DNA of 64,000 bases from contig NZ_FOTT01000012.1 of the NCBI RefSeq assembly GCF_900114655.1, positions 18,650 through 82,649 of the forward strand, given 5' to 3'. Under the pieces are notes generated by a model. That model was not told where the DNA came from and did not search any database. It was given only the letters and a program-made list of their open reading frames with translations. The translations under genes and the position numbers were made by a program. Origin of the DNA: Candidatus Frackibacter sp. WG13 (GTDB taxonomy: Bacteria; Bacillota; Halanaerobiia; Halobacteroidales; Acetohalobiaceae). Below are positions 1 to 8,455 of the stretch, piece after piece (position 1 is the stretch's first letter; the number at the start of each line of letters is the position of its first letter).

Positions 1-1
1 A

Positions 2-268
2 GTGCAGAACTTAATTCAGCAGATGAAACAGATTAAAGATAGATTAAGAGATTTAAAACAAATTAAAGAGGACTATATGGCTAATAAACAGAGTATCAAT
101 AAAGGTAGAGAGTATATTGAGACAGTGAAGCGAGATTTAAATAAGAACTTAAATAGATATGAAAATAAGCTCAAAGAATTAAAGAGGTGTCCGCTCTGCT
201 TTAGCCAAATTGAAGAGGGAGTGTTAGAACGAATAATTGATAATTATCAATTAGGGAGGGGTAAATAA
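2..268 (+). CDS. Coiled-coil protein with CxxC zinc-hook-like motif (5' end may lie outside window)
   Basis: The 88 visible residues are a charged coiled coil ending in a CPLC motif followed by a short helix, the arrangement seen at the zinc hook of Rad50/SbcC-type proteins. The frame is open to the window edge, so the GTG at base 2 may not be the true start. Its stop overlaps the next ATG by one base, and a GGGAGGGG ribosome site for that gene lies inside this one. With the next two genes it looks like pieces of one SMC-like ATPase made as separate polypeptides. The role (DNA repair or chromosome handling) is inferred. Confidence 0.6.
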   Translation: MQNLIQQMKQIKDRLRDLKQIKEDYMANKQSINKGREYIETVKRDLNKNLNRYENKLKELKRCPLCFSQIEEGVLERIIDNYQLGRGK

Positions 269-522
269 TGACAGATAAAGACTTTGCGAAAGAGATTAAA
301 GAGTTAAAGGATAACTTAGATGCTGCTAAGACAAAACAATATAAATTTGAAGCTAGAATGGATGAATTAAAGAAGAAACGAAAGCGATTATTGGAAGAAT
401 TAGAATCGTGTGGAGTAAAACCTGAAGAGTTAGAAGAGGAAATTAAGAACTTAGAAGATAAGTTACAAAAATTAATTAGTGAAGCTAATGAATTGCTTCC
501 TCATGATATTCTTAATGAATAA
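268..522 (+). CDS. Small coiled-coil protein
   Basis: This 84-residue protein is almost entirely Lys/Glu/Leu-rich heptads with no transmembrane segment and no catalytic motif. It is translationally coupled to the upstream zinc-hook gene (TAATG overlap) and lies 12 bases before the ATPase-domain gene. It could be an arm segment or bridging subunit of the same complex. I do not recognise a named family. Its own strong ribosome site (bases 254-261) argues that it is a real separate gene and not a sequencing frameshift. Confidence 0.6.
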   Translation: MTDKDFAKEIKELKDNLDAAKTKQYKFEARMDELKKKRKRLLEELESCGVKPEELEEEIKNLEDKLQKLISEANELLPHDILNE

Positions 523-534
523 GGGAGGAATTAG

Positions 535-1197
535 ATGCAAGTTAATAATGTAATAAGCAAGTTAGATAGGAACTTAATTAAACAGAAAGAAGAATACAAT
601 ATTCGTAAAGGTGAGCGGAATCGATTATTAACTGATAAAGAGGAGCGAGAGAAAGAGATTAAAGAGCTTAAAGATGATATAGATATATTTGAGCAGACAA
701 GAATTTTACTAAAAGAAGCTTCAGAATATGCTAGAGAGCAGGCTAAGCAACAGATAGTGAGCTTAGTTACTAAAGCATTACAATTCGTATTTGGTCCAGA
801 ATTTAGTTTTGAAATAGAGATTGAAGAAAAGAGAGGTCGTCCTCATGTTGAATTTTATGTAGTTTCTGATTATGGTGACCGTAGGTTAAAGAATAAACCT
901 CAGACTGCAAGAGGGGGAGGGGTAGTGGACGTAGTTTCTTTGGCATTAAGGGTGGCAATCTTGGAATCGTATAATCCTAAAGTGGCTGGTCCTTTGGTGT
1001 TGGATGAGCCAGCTAAACATGTTAGTGCAGATTATATTGTTAATGTAGCTCAGTTTTTGAAGCATATTAACCAAATTTTTTCTCGCCAAGTAATTATAGT
1101 TACTCATGAGAACCATCTTAGTGAAATAGGGGATAAAGCATTTCGGGTAAAAGCAGAAGAAGGGGTTAGTAATGTAACAACTGATTTTCAAGCTTGA
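535..1197 (+). CDS. SMC/Rad50-like ATPase, C-terminal ATP-binding half
   Basis: The first 80 or so residues are coiled coil. After them come the C-terminal ABC-ATPase signatures of the RecF/Rad50 class: an ABC-signature-like ARGGG...VSLALR segment (about residues 124-140), a Walker B PLVLDEP (about 152-158) and an H-loop VTHENH (about 189-194). There is no Walker A, so the N-terminal half must come from another polypeptide, presumably encoded upstream of the window. The start has a GGGAGG site 6-10 bases upstream. A role in double-strand DNA metabolism is inferred from the fold class. Confidence 0.7.
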   Translation: MQVNNVISKLDRNLIKQKEEYNIRKGERNRLLTDKEEREKEIKELKDDIDIFEQTRILLKEASEYAREQAKQQIVSLVTKALQFVFGPEFSFEIEIEEKRGRPHVEFYVVSDYGDRRLKNKPQTARGGGVVDVVSLALRVAILESYNPKVAGPLVLDEPAKHVSADYIVNVAQFLKHINQIFSRQVIIVTHENHLSEIGDKAFRVKAEEGVSNVTTDFQA

Positions 1198-1222
1198 CAT
1201 ACCTTTTGGAAAAGTATACAAT
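1194..1222 (+). promoter_or_regulatory. Sigma-A promoter for rny
   Basis: TTGACA (1194-1199) and TACAAT (1217-1222) are separated by exactly 17 bases. The -35 box overlaps the stop codon of the ATPase gene. It lies about 85 bases before the rny start, and no other promoter-like pair stands out there. Confidence 0.75.
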
Positions 1223-1307
1223 GAAAAAGAGCGTCCTCTCAGCATAAAAAATTTATGTTTTTTGATAGAAAATAAGTACAATTTAATATGGAGGTGAATT
1301 TATATTT

Positions 1308-2843
1308 ATGGTGCAAACATTAATTCTAGTAATAGTTGCTTTAGTAGTTGGCGCAGGTGTAGGTTATCTAATTAGACGCCATATTGCTGAAGGCAAGATT
1401 GAATCTGCTGAAAAACGTGCAGAAAAAATTATAGATGATGCACATCGTGAAGCAGATTCTAAGAAAAGAGAAGTACTCTTAGAAGCTAAAGAGAAGGCTC
1501 ACGAGATAAAAGAAGAAGTAGAAAATGAATGTCGTGAACGCCGTAATGAGCTACAACGTTTAGAGGGAAGGCTAGTTAAGAAAGAAGAAACTTTAGAATC
1601 GAAAATGGATAATGTTGAAAGAAAAGAAAAAGTTTTAAAGCAGAAAGCAAAGAAAGTCGAAGAAAAGAAAGAAGAGATTGATGAGTTACATCAAAAGCAT
1701 GTTCAGCGGTTAGAGAAGTTATCAGGTTTAACTACTGAAGAGGCAAAAGATATCTTATTAAAGAGAATAGAAGATGAAGTCGAACATGAGTCAGCAAGAA
1801 TGATTAAGGAGGTAGAAAGTCAAGCTCGTGAAGAAGCTGATAAACGAGCTAGAGAGATTGTATCTACTGCGATTCAAAGATGTGCAGCTGATCATGTAGC
1901 TGAGACGACGGTTTCTGTTGTTTCATTACCTAGCGATGAGATGAAAGGACGTATTATTGGAAGAGAAGGGCGTAATATTAGAGCTTTAGAGAATTTAACA
2001 GGTATTGATTTAATTATTGATGATACTCCAGAGGCAGTAATTCTTTCTGGTTTTGATCCGATTCGTCGTGAAATTGCACGAATAGCTTTAGAAAAGTTAA
2101 TAGTTGACGGAAGAATCCATCCGGCTCGTATAGAAGAAATGGTTGAGAAAGCAGAAGAAGAGATAGATTCAAGAATCTATGAAGTAGGTGAACAAGCTAC
2201 TTTTGATACAGGAGTACATGGGCTAGATAGTGAAATTATTAAGTTATTAGGTAGGCTTAAATATCGGACAAGCTATGGTCAAAATGTATTGCAACACTCA
2301 ATTGAAGTATCTCACTTAGCTGGTGTTATGGCTTCTGAATTAGGAGTGGATGTTAACTTAGCTAAGCGAGCAGGTCTTTTGCATGACTTAGGAAAAGCAG
2401 TTGATCATGATGTTGAAGGACCTCATGTTAAGATTGGGGCTGACTTGGCTAAAAAATATGGTGAATCAGACAAGATAATTCATGCTATTGCTGCTCACCA
2501 TGGTGATATAGAAGCAGAATCAGTAGAAGCTGTATTAGTGGCGGCTGCTGATGCAGTATCTGCTGCTAGACCTGGAGCAAGACGTGAGACATTAGAATCA
2601 TACATTAAACGTCTTGAAAGCTTAGAAAAGATTGCTGATTCATTCAATGGAGTAGAAAATGCTTATGCTATTCAAGCAGGGCGTGAAGTGAGAATTATGG
2701 TTCATCCAGATCACGTTTCTGATAATAAATCTGCTAAATTAGCTTATGATGTTTCTCAGCAGATTGAGGATGAGCTAGAATATCCAGGCCAGATTAAAGT
2801 GACAGTCATTAGAGAGACCAGAGCAGTTGATTATGCAAAATAA
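1308..2843 (+). CDS. rny: Ribonuclease Y
   Basis: RNase Y is the membrane-anchored endoribonuclease that starts mRNA decay in many Firmicutes. The 511-residue protein shows the full family order: one N-terminal membrane helix (about 3-22), a long charged coiled coil (about 25-190), a KH RNA-binding domain with the GREG loop (about 210-275) and an HD phosphohydrolase domain with LLHDLGKA and AAHHGD motifs (about 330-420). Length is normal. The ATG follows GGAGGTG at 1290-1296. The neighbours ymdB and spoVS downstream reproduce the conserved Bacillus rny-ymdB-spoVS order, here with one unknown gene in between. Confidence 0.97.
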   Translation: MVQTLILVIVALVVGAGVGYLIRRHIAEGKIESAEKRAEKIIDDAHREADSKKREVLLEAKEKAHEIKEEVENECRERRNELQRLEGRLVKKEETLESKMDNVERKEKVLKQKAKKVEEKKEEIDELHQKHVQRLEKLSGLTTEEAKDILLKRIEDEVEHESARMIKEVESQAREEADKRAREIVSTAIQRCAADHVAETTVSVVSLPSDEMKGRIIGREGRNIRALENLTGIDLIIDDTPEAVILSGFDPIRREIARIALEKLIVDGRIHPARIEEMVEKAEEEIDSRIYEVGEQATFDTGVHGLDSEIIKLLGRLKYRTSYGQNVLQHSIEVSHLAGVMASELGVDVNLAKRAGLLHDLGKAVDHDVEGPHVKIGADLAKKYGESDKIIHAIAAHHGDIEAESVEAVLVAAADAVSAARPGARRETLESYIKRLESLEKIADSFNGVENAYAIQAGREVRIMVHPDHVSDNKSAKLAYDVSQQIEDELEYPGQIKVTVIRETRAVDYAK

Positions 2844-2871
2844 TATACAATTTATAAGTTAGTTATTTTTG

Positions 2872-2905
2872 AACGCTCTAATCTATTAGATTAGGGCGTT
2901 TTTTC
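2872..2905 (+). terminator. Rho-independent terminator after rny
   Basis: A 12-bp stem (AACGCTCTAATC pairing with GATTAGGGCGTT, one G-T pair) with a 5-base loop is followed by a run of T. It closes the rny transcript. Confidence 0.85.
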
Positions 2906-2934
2906 TATTTGTAATATTTAACTTTATTGAATAG

Positions 2935-2961
2935 GCAGGATTTCAATGAATTAATCTAGAA
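2935..2961 (+). promoter_or_regulatory. Candidate sigma-H promoter
   Basis: GCAGGATTT at 2935-2943 and CTAGAA ending at 2961 match the sigma-H pattern (AGGAwWW ... GAA) known from Bacillus spoVG, with a 15-base gap. The -10 lacks the final T. It lies just past the rny terminator and upstream of the unknown gene at 3051. Confidence 0.45.
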
Positions 2962-3050
2962 GATAATGATTTAATAGAGAGTTAAAGATTAATTAGGATA
3001 AGAAGTGTAGGTTTTTATTTATAAAATTTTTAGGGATGGTGAAAAATAAA

Positions 3051-3587
3051 ATGGAGCCTGTAGCTAAAAAATATAGCAATCAATCCGAGAGCATGGAATT
3101 AATTATTTCAATTTTAATTAGATATCCACAGATTAATAAAGTTAATATTGATCCAGAAAATAAGGAATTATCATTTACTTTCTTAGTTGATTCTAAATTA
3201 GAAAAGAATCGGATTGAACAGTTTACAACTAAATTAAAGAAGAGTTTGGAACTGTTTAATCGGTTGGCAAAAATAGAACCAAGTCATCTTAAGGTTGACT
3301 TTGATGATTATGAAGTTTTAACTAAGGTTAAGGTGATTACTAGCTTATTAAGTTTAACTAAAGATAAACTTTCTTTTTTTATTCAATTTTTTCAGTCTGA
3401 ATTTAGTAATGACTTATTAGTTGAAAGTATTGAACCATTACCAGAAGATGCTTTAACAGAACAAGAAGAGACTATCAATAGTCTCTTAATAAAATTGGAC
3501 CATAAAAGAATGCAGCAGTCACTAACTGGTTTTAGAGATGGTGATAAAGTTCTAGTATTTGATAAAGCAATTAAATCTGTTAGCTAA
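3051..3587 (+). CDS. Hypothetical protein between rny and ymdB
   Basis: The 178-residue soluble protein has no signal peptide or membrane helix. It has a mixed alpha/beta look, with a SMELIISILIRYPQI helix followed by a strand pair near the N terminus and an acidic middle. I do not recognise the family. The open frame extends to an ATG at 3036, but the GGGATGGTGA just downstream of that looks like the ribosome site for the ATG at 3051, so that start is used. The upstream sigma-H-like promoter and neighbours (ymdB, spoVS) suggest expression at entry into stationary phase or sporulation; this is inference. Confidence 0.7.
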   Translation: MEPVAKKYSNQSESMELIISILIRYPQINKVNIDPENKELSFTFLVDSKLEKNRIEQFTTKLKKSLELFNRLAKIEPSHLKVDFDDYEVLTKVKVITSLLSLTKDKLSFFIQFFQSEFSNDLLVESIEPLPEDALTEQEETINSLLIKLDHKRMQQSLTGFRDGDKVLVFDKAIKSVS

Positions 3588-3660
3588 ATCTATAATTAAT
3601 TATACAAAATCCTTAATAGATAGCTTTTGTATCTAAGTGTAGTTAGGAAGGAGAATTAGA

Positions 3661-4440
3661 ATGAAGGTCTTAGTGATTGGAGATATAGTTGGAAGGGCAG
3701 GAAGAAGAGCCGTTAGAGAACTATTACCTAATATTAAACAGGAAGAAGAGATTGATTTTATAATAGCTAACGGTGAAAATGCTGCTGGTGGATTTGGACT
3801 TACGGAAAAAGTAGCACAGGAACTTTATGATTATGGTGTTGATGTTTTGACAATGGGGAACCATACTTGGGATAACAAAGAGATCTTCAATTTTATTGAT
3901 GATGATCAGAGGTTAATTCGGCCTTATAATTATCCTCCTGGAACGCCTGGAAGAGGATATGGAATTTATAAGTTAGAGTCTGGGGGTACAATAGCTGTAA
4001 TTAATCTACTAGGGAGAATTTTTTTAGATGGTGTTGATTGTCCATTCCGGAGTTTAGAAGAGTTATTAGATGAGATAGAAGCAGATTTAATTTTGGTCGA
4101 TTTCCATGCTGAAGCCACCTCAGAAAAAGTAGGCTTAGGTAGATATTTTGATGGACAGGTAGCAGCGGTTTTTGGGACTCATACCCATGTCCAGACAGCC
4201 GATGAAAGAGTGTTAACTAGTGGGACAGCATATATAACCGATTTAGGCTTAACTGGTGGGATAGAATCAATTTTAGGAATGAAAGAAGAGGATGTATTAA
4301 AGAAGATGGTCACAAAACTTCCTCAACGATTTTCAGCAGCTACCGGAGATACTCAACTTTGTGGTGCAATTATTGAGTTGGATTTGAAGAATAAATTAGC
4401 TAATTCTATTACTAGGATTAGACGAGAACATTATAATTAA
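3661..4440 (+). CDS. ymdB: YmdB-type metallophosphoesterase (TIGR00282 family)
   Basis: This is a calcineurin-like phosphodiesterase of the YmdB family, which in Bacillus hydrolyses 2',3'-cyclic nucleotides and influences biofilm and motility decisions. Metal-binding motifs appear in order: GDIVG (7-11), NGENAAGG (about 37-44), MGNHTWD (about 66-72), DFHAEATSEK (about 147-156) and FGTHTHVQTAD (about 171-181). Its 259 residues match the family. GGAAGGAG precedes the ATG. Position after rny and before spoVS is the conserved context. Confidence 0.93.
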   Translation: MKVLVIGDIVGRAGRRAVRELLPNIKQEEEIDFIIANGENAAGGFGLTEKVAQELYDYGVDVLTMGNHTWDNKEIFNFIDDDQRLIRPYNYPPGTPGRGYGIYKLESGGTIAVINLLGRIFLDGVDCPFRSLEELLDEIEADLILVDFHAEATSEKVGLGRYFDGQVAAVFGTHTHVQTADERVLTSGTAYITDLGLTGGIESILGMKEEDVLKKMVTKLPQRFSAATGDTQLCGAIIELDLKNKLANSITRIRREHYN

Positions 4441-4491
4441 ATTAAGCTGCTTCCTCTTTAGTTAGAAAAGTCTGAAATTTTTTTAAAAAAG

Positions 4492-4518
4492 AAGGAATTT
4501 TTTTCTAGGTGTCTAAAT
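4492..4518 (+). promoter_or_regulatory. Candidate sigma-H promoter for spoVS
   Basis: AAGGAATTT (4492-4500) is a good sigma-H -35. After 14 bases comes AAATAAT (4515-4521) where GAAT would be expected. spoVS is a sigma-H gene in Bacillus, which supports the call despite the imperfect -10. Confidence 0.4.
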
Positions 4519-4573
4519 AATATTATAGTAAAGCAAAGGTATTTTTAACAAAAAGAGGAGGTATTTAATTAAC

Positions 4574-4834
4574 ATGGAAGTACTAAAGGTATCATCTAGT
4601 TCCAGTCCAAATTCAGTAGCTGGTGCATTAGCTGGGGTTTTAAGAGAAAGGGGAGGTGCTGAACTCCAAGCTATAGGAGCAGGAGCAATTAATCAAGGAA
4701 TTAAGGCAGTAGCAATTGCCAGAGGCTTTGTAGCACCGAGTGGTATGGATCTAATCTGTATTCCAGCCTTTACTGATATTGAGATTGATGGTGAGGAGCG
4801 AACAGCTATTAAGTTAATTGTGGAGCCGCGGTAA
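4574..4834 (+). CDS. spoVS: Stage V sporulation protein S
   Basis: The 86-residue protein is near-identical in design to SpoVS, a small Alba-like, nucleic-acid-binding-type protein needed for normal spore development. Hallmarks are the N-terminal MEVLKVSSSSSPNSVAGALA region, the GAGAINQ(G)IKA motif and the IPAFTDIEIDGEERTA stretch. Length is exact for the family. AGAGGAGGT lies 11 bases upstream of the ATG. A strong terminator follows. Confidence 0.96.
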   Translation: MEVLKVSSSSSPNSVAGALAGVLRERGGAELQAIGAGAINQGIKAVAIARGFVAPSGMDLICIPAFTDIEIDGEERTAIKLIVEPR

Positions 4835-4856
4835 ATTTAATAAATTTAAACTTTTG

Positions 4857-4891
4857 CCTACCTATTCAAATGTTGAATAGGTAGGTCTTTT
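4857..4891 (+). terminator. Terminator after spoVS
   Basis: A perfect 13-bp stem (CCTACCTATTCAA with TTGAATAGGTAGG) around a 3-base loop is followed by a short T run. Confidence 0.85.
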
Positions 4892-4947
4892 AGGTGCATA
4901 TAACTTCTCATTCTTAGCATATGATTAATTAAGGAGGAGAAGTAAAG

Positions 4948-5526
4948 ATGATAAATCATATTTGGTTTGGATTAATTTTAATTGGAGTTATAACGGGAAT
5001 GTTTACCGGAAATATGGACCAGGTTTCAGAAGCAGTCTTAAAGTCAGCTGAAGATGGAGCTATGATTCTAATTAAGTTAATAGGTCCAATGTCATTATGG
5101 TTGGGTATTATGAAGTTAGCTGAAGAATCAAATTTTACCGACTTAATATCTCGGGTTATTAGACCAATAACTACACGTTTATTCCCAGAAATCCCCCCCA
5201 ATCATCCAGCATTAGGCGCAATTATGTTAAATATAAGTGCAAATATATTAGGTCTAGGAAATTCTGCTACGCCACTAGGGATTAATGCCATGCAGAAATT
5301 ACAAACTTTAAATCCTGACTCCCAAAGGGCTACAAATTCAATGTGTACCTTTCTAGTAATAAATACTTCTAGTGTGACATTAATTCCAGCAACGATTATT
5401 AGCCTACGTTCTGCTGCTGGTTCTAGTGCTCCAATGGAGATTATAGGTACTACTCTTTTTGCTACTACTTGTTCTACTATTGCCGGAATAATAGCAGATA
5501 GAATTTTGCGAAAAATTTGGTCTTAA
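4948..5526 (+). CDS. spmA: Spore maturation protein A
   Basis: SpmA is a nucleoside-recognition (Gate) domain membrane protein; with SpmB it is required for proper dehydration of the spore core in Bacillus. The 192 residues contain several hydrophobic segments and the family-typical NISANILGLGNSATPLGI stretch (about 89-106) and NTSSVTLIP (about 136-144). AAGGAGGAG precedes the ATG. spmB follows after a 12-base gap with its own GGAGG site, so the two are co-transcribed. Confidence 0.92.
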   Translation: MINHIWFGLILIGVITGMFTGNMDQVSEAVLKSAEDGAMILIKLIGPMSLWLGIMKLAEESNFTDLISRVIRPITTRLFPEIPPNHPALGAIMLNISANILGLGNSATPLGINAMQKLQTLNPDSQRATNSMCTFLVINTSSVTLIPATIISLRSAAGSSAPMEIIGTTLFATTCSTIAGIIADRILRKIWS

Positions 5527-5538
5527 GGAGGCAGAGAG

Positions 5539-6069
5539 ATGGCTTTATATTTAAAGTATTTATCTGAATGGGCGATTCCGGTAATAGTTTTAACTATTGT
5601 TGCTTATGCTTATTTCAAGCAGGTTAAGGTTTATGAGGTATTTACTGAAGGCGCTGTAGAGGGAGTTACTACAGTGGTTAAGATAATTCCTTATTTGATA
5701 GCAATGTTAATGGCAATCAGTATCTTTAGGGCATCGGGGGCTTTAGATATCTTATTAAATATATTACAGCCTGTATTACAGTTTTTTGGGATTCCTAAAG
5801 AGATTGTTCCTTTAGGTTTAGTTAGACCACTTTCAGGGACCGGTTCATTAGGTATAGTAACTGAATTAATCCAGCAATATGGACCAGATTCGTTTATTGG
5901 TCGTTTAGCTTCTACACTTCAAGGAAGCACAGAGACTACTTTTTACATAGTAGCTGTTTATTTTGGAGCAGTTGGAATTAGAAATACTAGATATGCGATT
6001 GTAGCTGGTTTAATAGCAGATTTAGTAGGGTTTTTAGCAGCTATTTATATTACAAGAATGGTATTCTAA
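5539..6069 (+). CDS. spmB: Spore maturation protein B
   Basis: This is the partner of SpmA, a 176-residue polytopic membrane protein of the same Gate-domain superfamily. The segment VRPLSGTGSLGIV (about 95-107) and the QGSTETTFYIVAVYFGAVGI region (about 128-147) are SpmB signatures. It lies directly downstream of spmA in the usual order. Length matches the family (about 175). Confidence 0.92.
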   Translation: MALYLKYLSEWAIPVIVLTIVAYAYFKQVKVYEVFTEGAVEGVTTVVKIIPYLIAMLMAISIFRASGALDILLNILQPVLQFFGIPKEIVPLGLVRPLSGTGSLGIVTELIQQYGPDSFIGRLASTLQGSTETTFYIVAVYFGAVGIRNTRYAIVAGLIADLVGFLAAIYITRMVF

Positions 6070-6126
6070 ATTTCAAATAATTTCATATTAGATAAGAAAT
6101 TATATTGGACAAGTTTAAAAATAAAT

Positions 6127-6155
6127 TTGATATTTTAGCTAATAATCTTTATAAT
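6127..6155 (+). promoter_or_regulatory. Sigma-A promoter for PHP gene
   Basis: TTGATA (6127-6132) and TATAAT (6150-6155) are 17 bases apart, about 45 bases before the PHP gene. Confidence 0.65.
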
Positions 6156-6201
6156 AGTATATGGGTGTGAAAAATGTAGCAAAGTGAAGGTGGAGACTAT
6201 A

Positions 6202-7047
6202 ATGATGAATGTTGACTTACATTTACACACTACTGCTTCTGATGGTAGTTTTACTCCTACTAAAGTAGTAGATAAGGCAGTTGAGCTAGGTCTTAAGACA
6301 ATTGCTATCACAGACCATGATACTATTGGAGGAATAGAAGAAGCACAGTTAGCGGCAGTAGATAAAAATTTAGAAGTAATTCCAGGAATCGAATTAAATA
6401 CTGATATATCTGATGCAGAAGTGCATATTTTAGGTTATTATATAAATACCAATGATTTAAAGTTAACAGATACTTTAAGTAAATTAAGAAATAGCAGATA
6501 TAATAGAGCACAAAGAATGGTAAAAAAATTAAATCAGTTAGGGATTGACATTACTTTTAAGCGTGTCTGTCAGTTAGCAGGAGAAGGAAGCTTAGGACGA
6601 GTTCATATTGCTCAGGCTATAATAGAATCTGGTTATGTTAAAGAAATTAGTCAGGCGTTTGACCGTTATATTGGGAAAGGGTCTCCAGCCTATATTAATA
6701 GATATAAGTTGACCCCAGTAGAAGCGGTTAAGTTGGTTAAAAGGGCAGGAGGTGTACCAGTTTTAGCTCATCCCGCTTTAGCTAAGCGTGATTATTTAAT
6801 ACCTGAATTAGTTAATGCAGGTTTGCAGGGTTTAGAGGTTTATCATTCTGAACATGATGAAGATGATGTGCAGCATTACGCTGCTTTAGCTGAGGAGTAC
6901 GAATTGATTAAAACTGGAGGTTCTGACTGTCATGGGCCGAATAAAGGTAGGACTTTAATTGGGACCGTTGATGTACCATCTTCAGTGGTCTTTAAATTGA
7001 AAGAGAGCACTTTAGATTTAGTTAGTCTTAATTCTATGAGTAGTTAG
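6202..7047 (+). CDS. PHP-domain phosphoesterase (TrpH/YciV-like)
   Basis: The protein carries the PHP metal-site motifs in order: DLHLHTTASDG near the N terminus, ITDHDTI, PGIEL, HILGYYI, VLAHPAL and GGSDCHG near the C terminus. Relatives of this single-domain type hydrolyse 3',5'-nucleoside bisphosphates or act as 5'-3' exonucleases on short RNA. That assignment comes from family knowledge; the sequence alone shows only a metal-dependent phosphoesterase. The open frame reaches a GTG at 6184, but AAGGTGGAG at 6188-6195 places the start at ATG 6202 (or 6205), giving about 281 residues. Confidence 0.85.
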   Translation: MMNVDLHLHTTASDGSFTPTKVVDKAVELGLKTIAITDHDTIGGIEEAQLAAVDKNLEVIPGIELNTDISDAEVHILGYYINTNDLKLTDTLSKLRNSRYNRAQRMVKKLNQLGIDITFKRVCQLAGEGSLGRVHIAQAIIESGYVKEISQAFDRYIGKGSPAYINRYKLTPVEAVKLVKRAGGVPVLAHPALAKRDYLIPELVNAGLQGLEVYHSEHDEDDVQHYAALAEEYELIKTGGSDCHGPNKGRTLIGTVDVPSSVVFKLKESTLDLVSLNSMSS

Positions 7048-7173
7048 TTTGTAATTAATTAGGTGTTACAAATTAATTATGTAAGAGTCTTAATTAATTT
7101 TTAATCTATAAAAGAGGGTATTATATTAAGGGATAGTAAAGGGCACTAAATTAAATTACAAAGGAGAGATAAG

Positions 7174-8256
7174 ATGATTAAAAAGAAGAAAAAGTTAGTT
7201 GCGGTATTACTAGCATTAGGATTATTAGCAACTTTAGTAGTTGGTTGTAATAGTTCTACGAAGAGCAGTAGTAAAAAGATTGATGAGAGTGAAGCAGTAG
7301 CTAAAGTAAATGGGGAATTAATTTCTAAAGCGAAGTTTGAGAAGAATTTACAGCAGATTAAAGCTCAATATAAGGAACGATATGGGCTAGATTTTTCTAA
7401 TAAAAAGTCTGCTGGAATGTTAGCTTCAATTAAGAAAAGATTATTAGACCAAATGATTCAAGAAAAAATCTTAATGCAGAAAGCTACTGAGAAAGGTGTA
7501 AAAGTTACTGAAAAAGATATTAAAGATAGATTGAATCAAATTAAGGCTCAGTATAAGACTGAAGACCTTAAGAAGAAACTTAAAGCAGCAGGTATTACAC
7601 TTGAAGACGTTAAAGATAATATTAAGAAGAATTTAATAGTTAAAAAATTAGGAAATGAATTAACTAAAGATATTAAAGTGACTGACCAAGAGTTAAAAGA
7701 TTACTTTAATAAGAATAAAGAAAAGTTTGTTCAGCCGGCTAAGGTGAAAGCTAGTCATATCTTAGTAGATACTAAGAAGAAAGCTGAAAAGATTAAAGCT
7801 AAGCTTGATTCTGGAGCTGATTTTGCTAAATTAGCTAAAGAAAATTCTACAGGCCCAAGTAAAAATAAAGGTGGTAATTTAGGATACTTTAGTAAAGGTC
7901 AGATGGTTCCTGCTTTTGAAAAAGTAGCTTTTAATCTTAAAGCAGGTGAAATAAGTGATCCAGTTAAGACTAAATATGGTTATCATATTATTAAAGTAAC
8001 TGATAAGAAGGAAGGTAAAAAGCTTAAATTTGCTGATGTTAAGAGTATGATTAAAGATTCATTCGTTAGTCGTAAAAAACAGAAAGTATTACAGGATTAT
8101 TTGAAGAAATCATATAATGAAAGTGATATCAAAGAATTGATTGAGATTAAAGTTCCTAAAGGCAAGACAAATCCACATGCTGGTGGGGGAAATAATAATG
8201 GAAAGAGCAACCCACATGCAGGATTAGATATGAAGAAGAAAGACTCAACAAAATAA
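7174..8256 (+). CDS. prsA: PrsA-like foldase lipoprotein (parvulin peptidyl-prolyl isomerase)
   Basis: This is an extracytoplasmic folding factor. A KKKKK-plus-hydrophobic signal ends in a VVGC lipobox (cysteine about 25). A SurA-N-type helical domain follows (about 38-165), then a parvulin domain starting KASHILV (about 193) and including NLGYFSKGQMVPAFE and KTKYGYHIIKV. The tail (about 330-360) is unusual: two NPHAG repeats in a Gly/Asn/Lys-rich stretch. Length 360 is near the family norm. AAAGGAGAG precedes the ATG. It has its own terminator. Confidence 0.9.
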   Translation: MIKKKKKLVAVLLALGLLATLVVGCNSSTKSSSKKIDESEAVAKVNGELISKAKFEKNLQQIKAQYKERYGLDFSNKKSAGMLASIKKRLLDQMIQEKILMQKATEKGVKVTEKDIKDRLNQIKAQYKTEDLKKKLKAAGITLEDVKDNIKKNLIVKKLGNELTKDIKVTDQELKDYFNKNKEKFVQPAKVKASHILVDTKKKAEKIKAKLDSGADFAKLAKENSTGPSKNKGGNLGYFSKGQMVPAFEKVAFNLKAGEISDPVKTKYGYHIIKVTDKKEGKKLKFADVKSMIKDSFVSRKKQKVLQDYLKKSYNESDIKELIEIKVPKGKTNPHAGGGNNNGKSNPHAGLDMKKKDSTK

Positions 8257-8293
8257 GATTTAAACGAGTAATCAGGTTTATCAGGTTAAAATC

Positions 8294-8341
8294 AATGCCT
8301 CTAATTTCCAGTAGGAGATTAGAGGCATTAATTATTTTTTT
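8294..8341 (+). terminator. Terminator after prsA
   Basis: AATGCCTCTAAT (8294-8305) pairs perfectly with ATTAGAGGCATT (8318-8329), and a T-rich run follows. Confidence 0.85.
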
Positions 8342-8369
8342 GCAGGAATTCACTCCTTCTATGTCGAAG
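8342..8369 (+). promoter_or_regulatory. Candidate sigma-H promoter before exbB
   Basis: GCAGGAATT (8342-8350) and GTCGAAG (8363-8369) match the sigma-H -35/-10 pattern with 15 bases between ATT and GAA. It starts immediately after the prsA terminator, about 87 bases before exbB. Confidence 0.45.
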
Positions 8370-8455
8370 CATTAGAAGTAGATGATAATAAGTTTAGATT
8401 CTGTTAACTTGTTAATAATTGAACGATATTTATTCTAATTTAAGGAGGAATTTAG

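Noticed and set aside
266..535. Frameshift explanation for the first three coiled-coil genes
   Set aside because: Each gene has its own strong ribosome site with correct spacing, which a recent frameshift would not create; it cannot be fully excluded without a relative.
4820..4831. GTGGAGCCGCGG, similar to the T-box core
   Set aside because: It encodes the last residues of spoVS, with no leader, specifier stem or aminoacyl gene around it.
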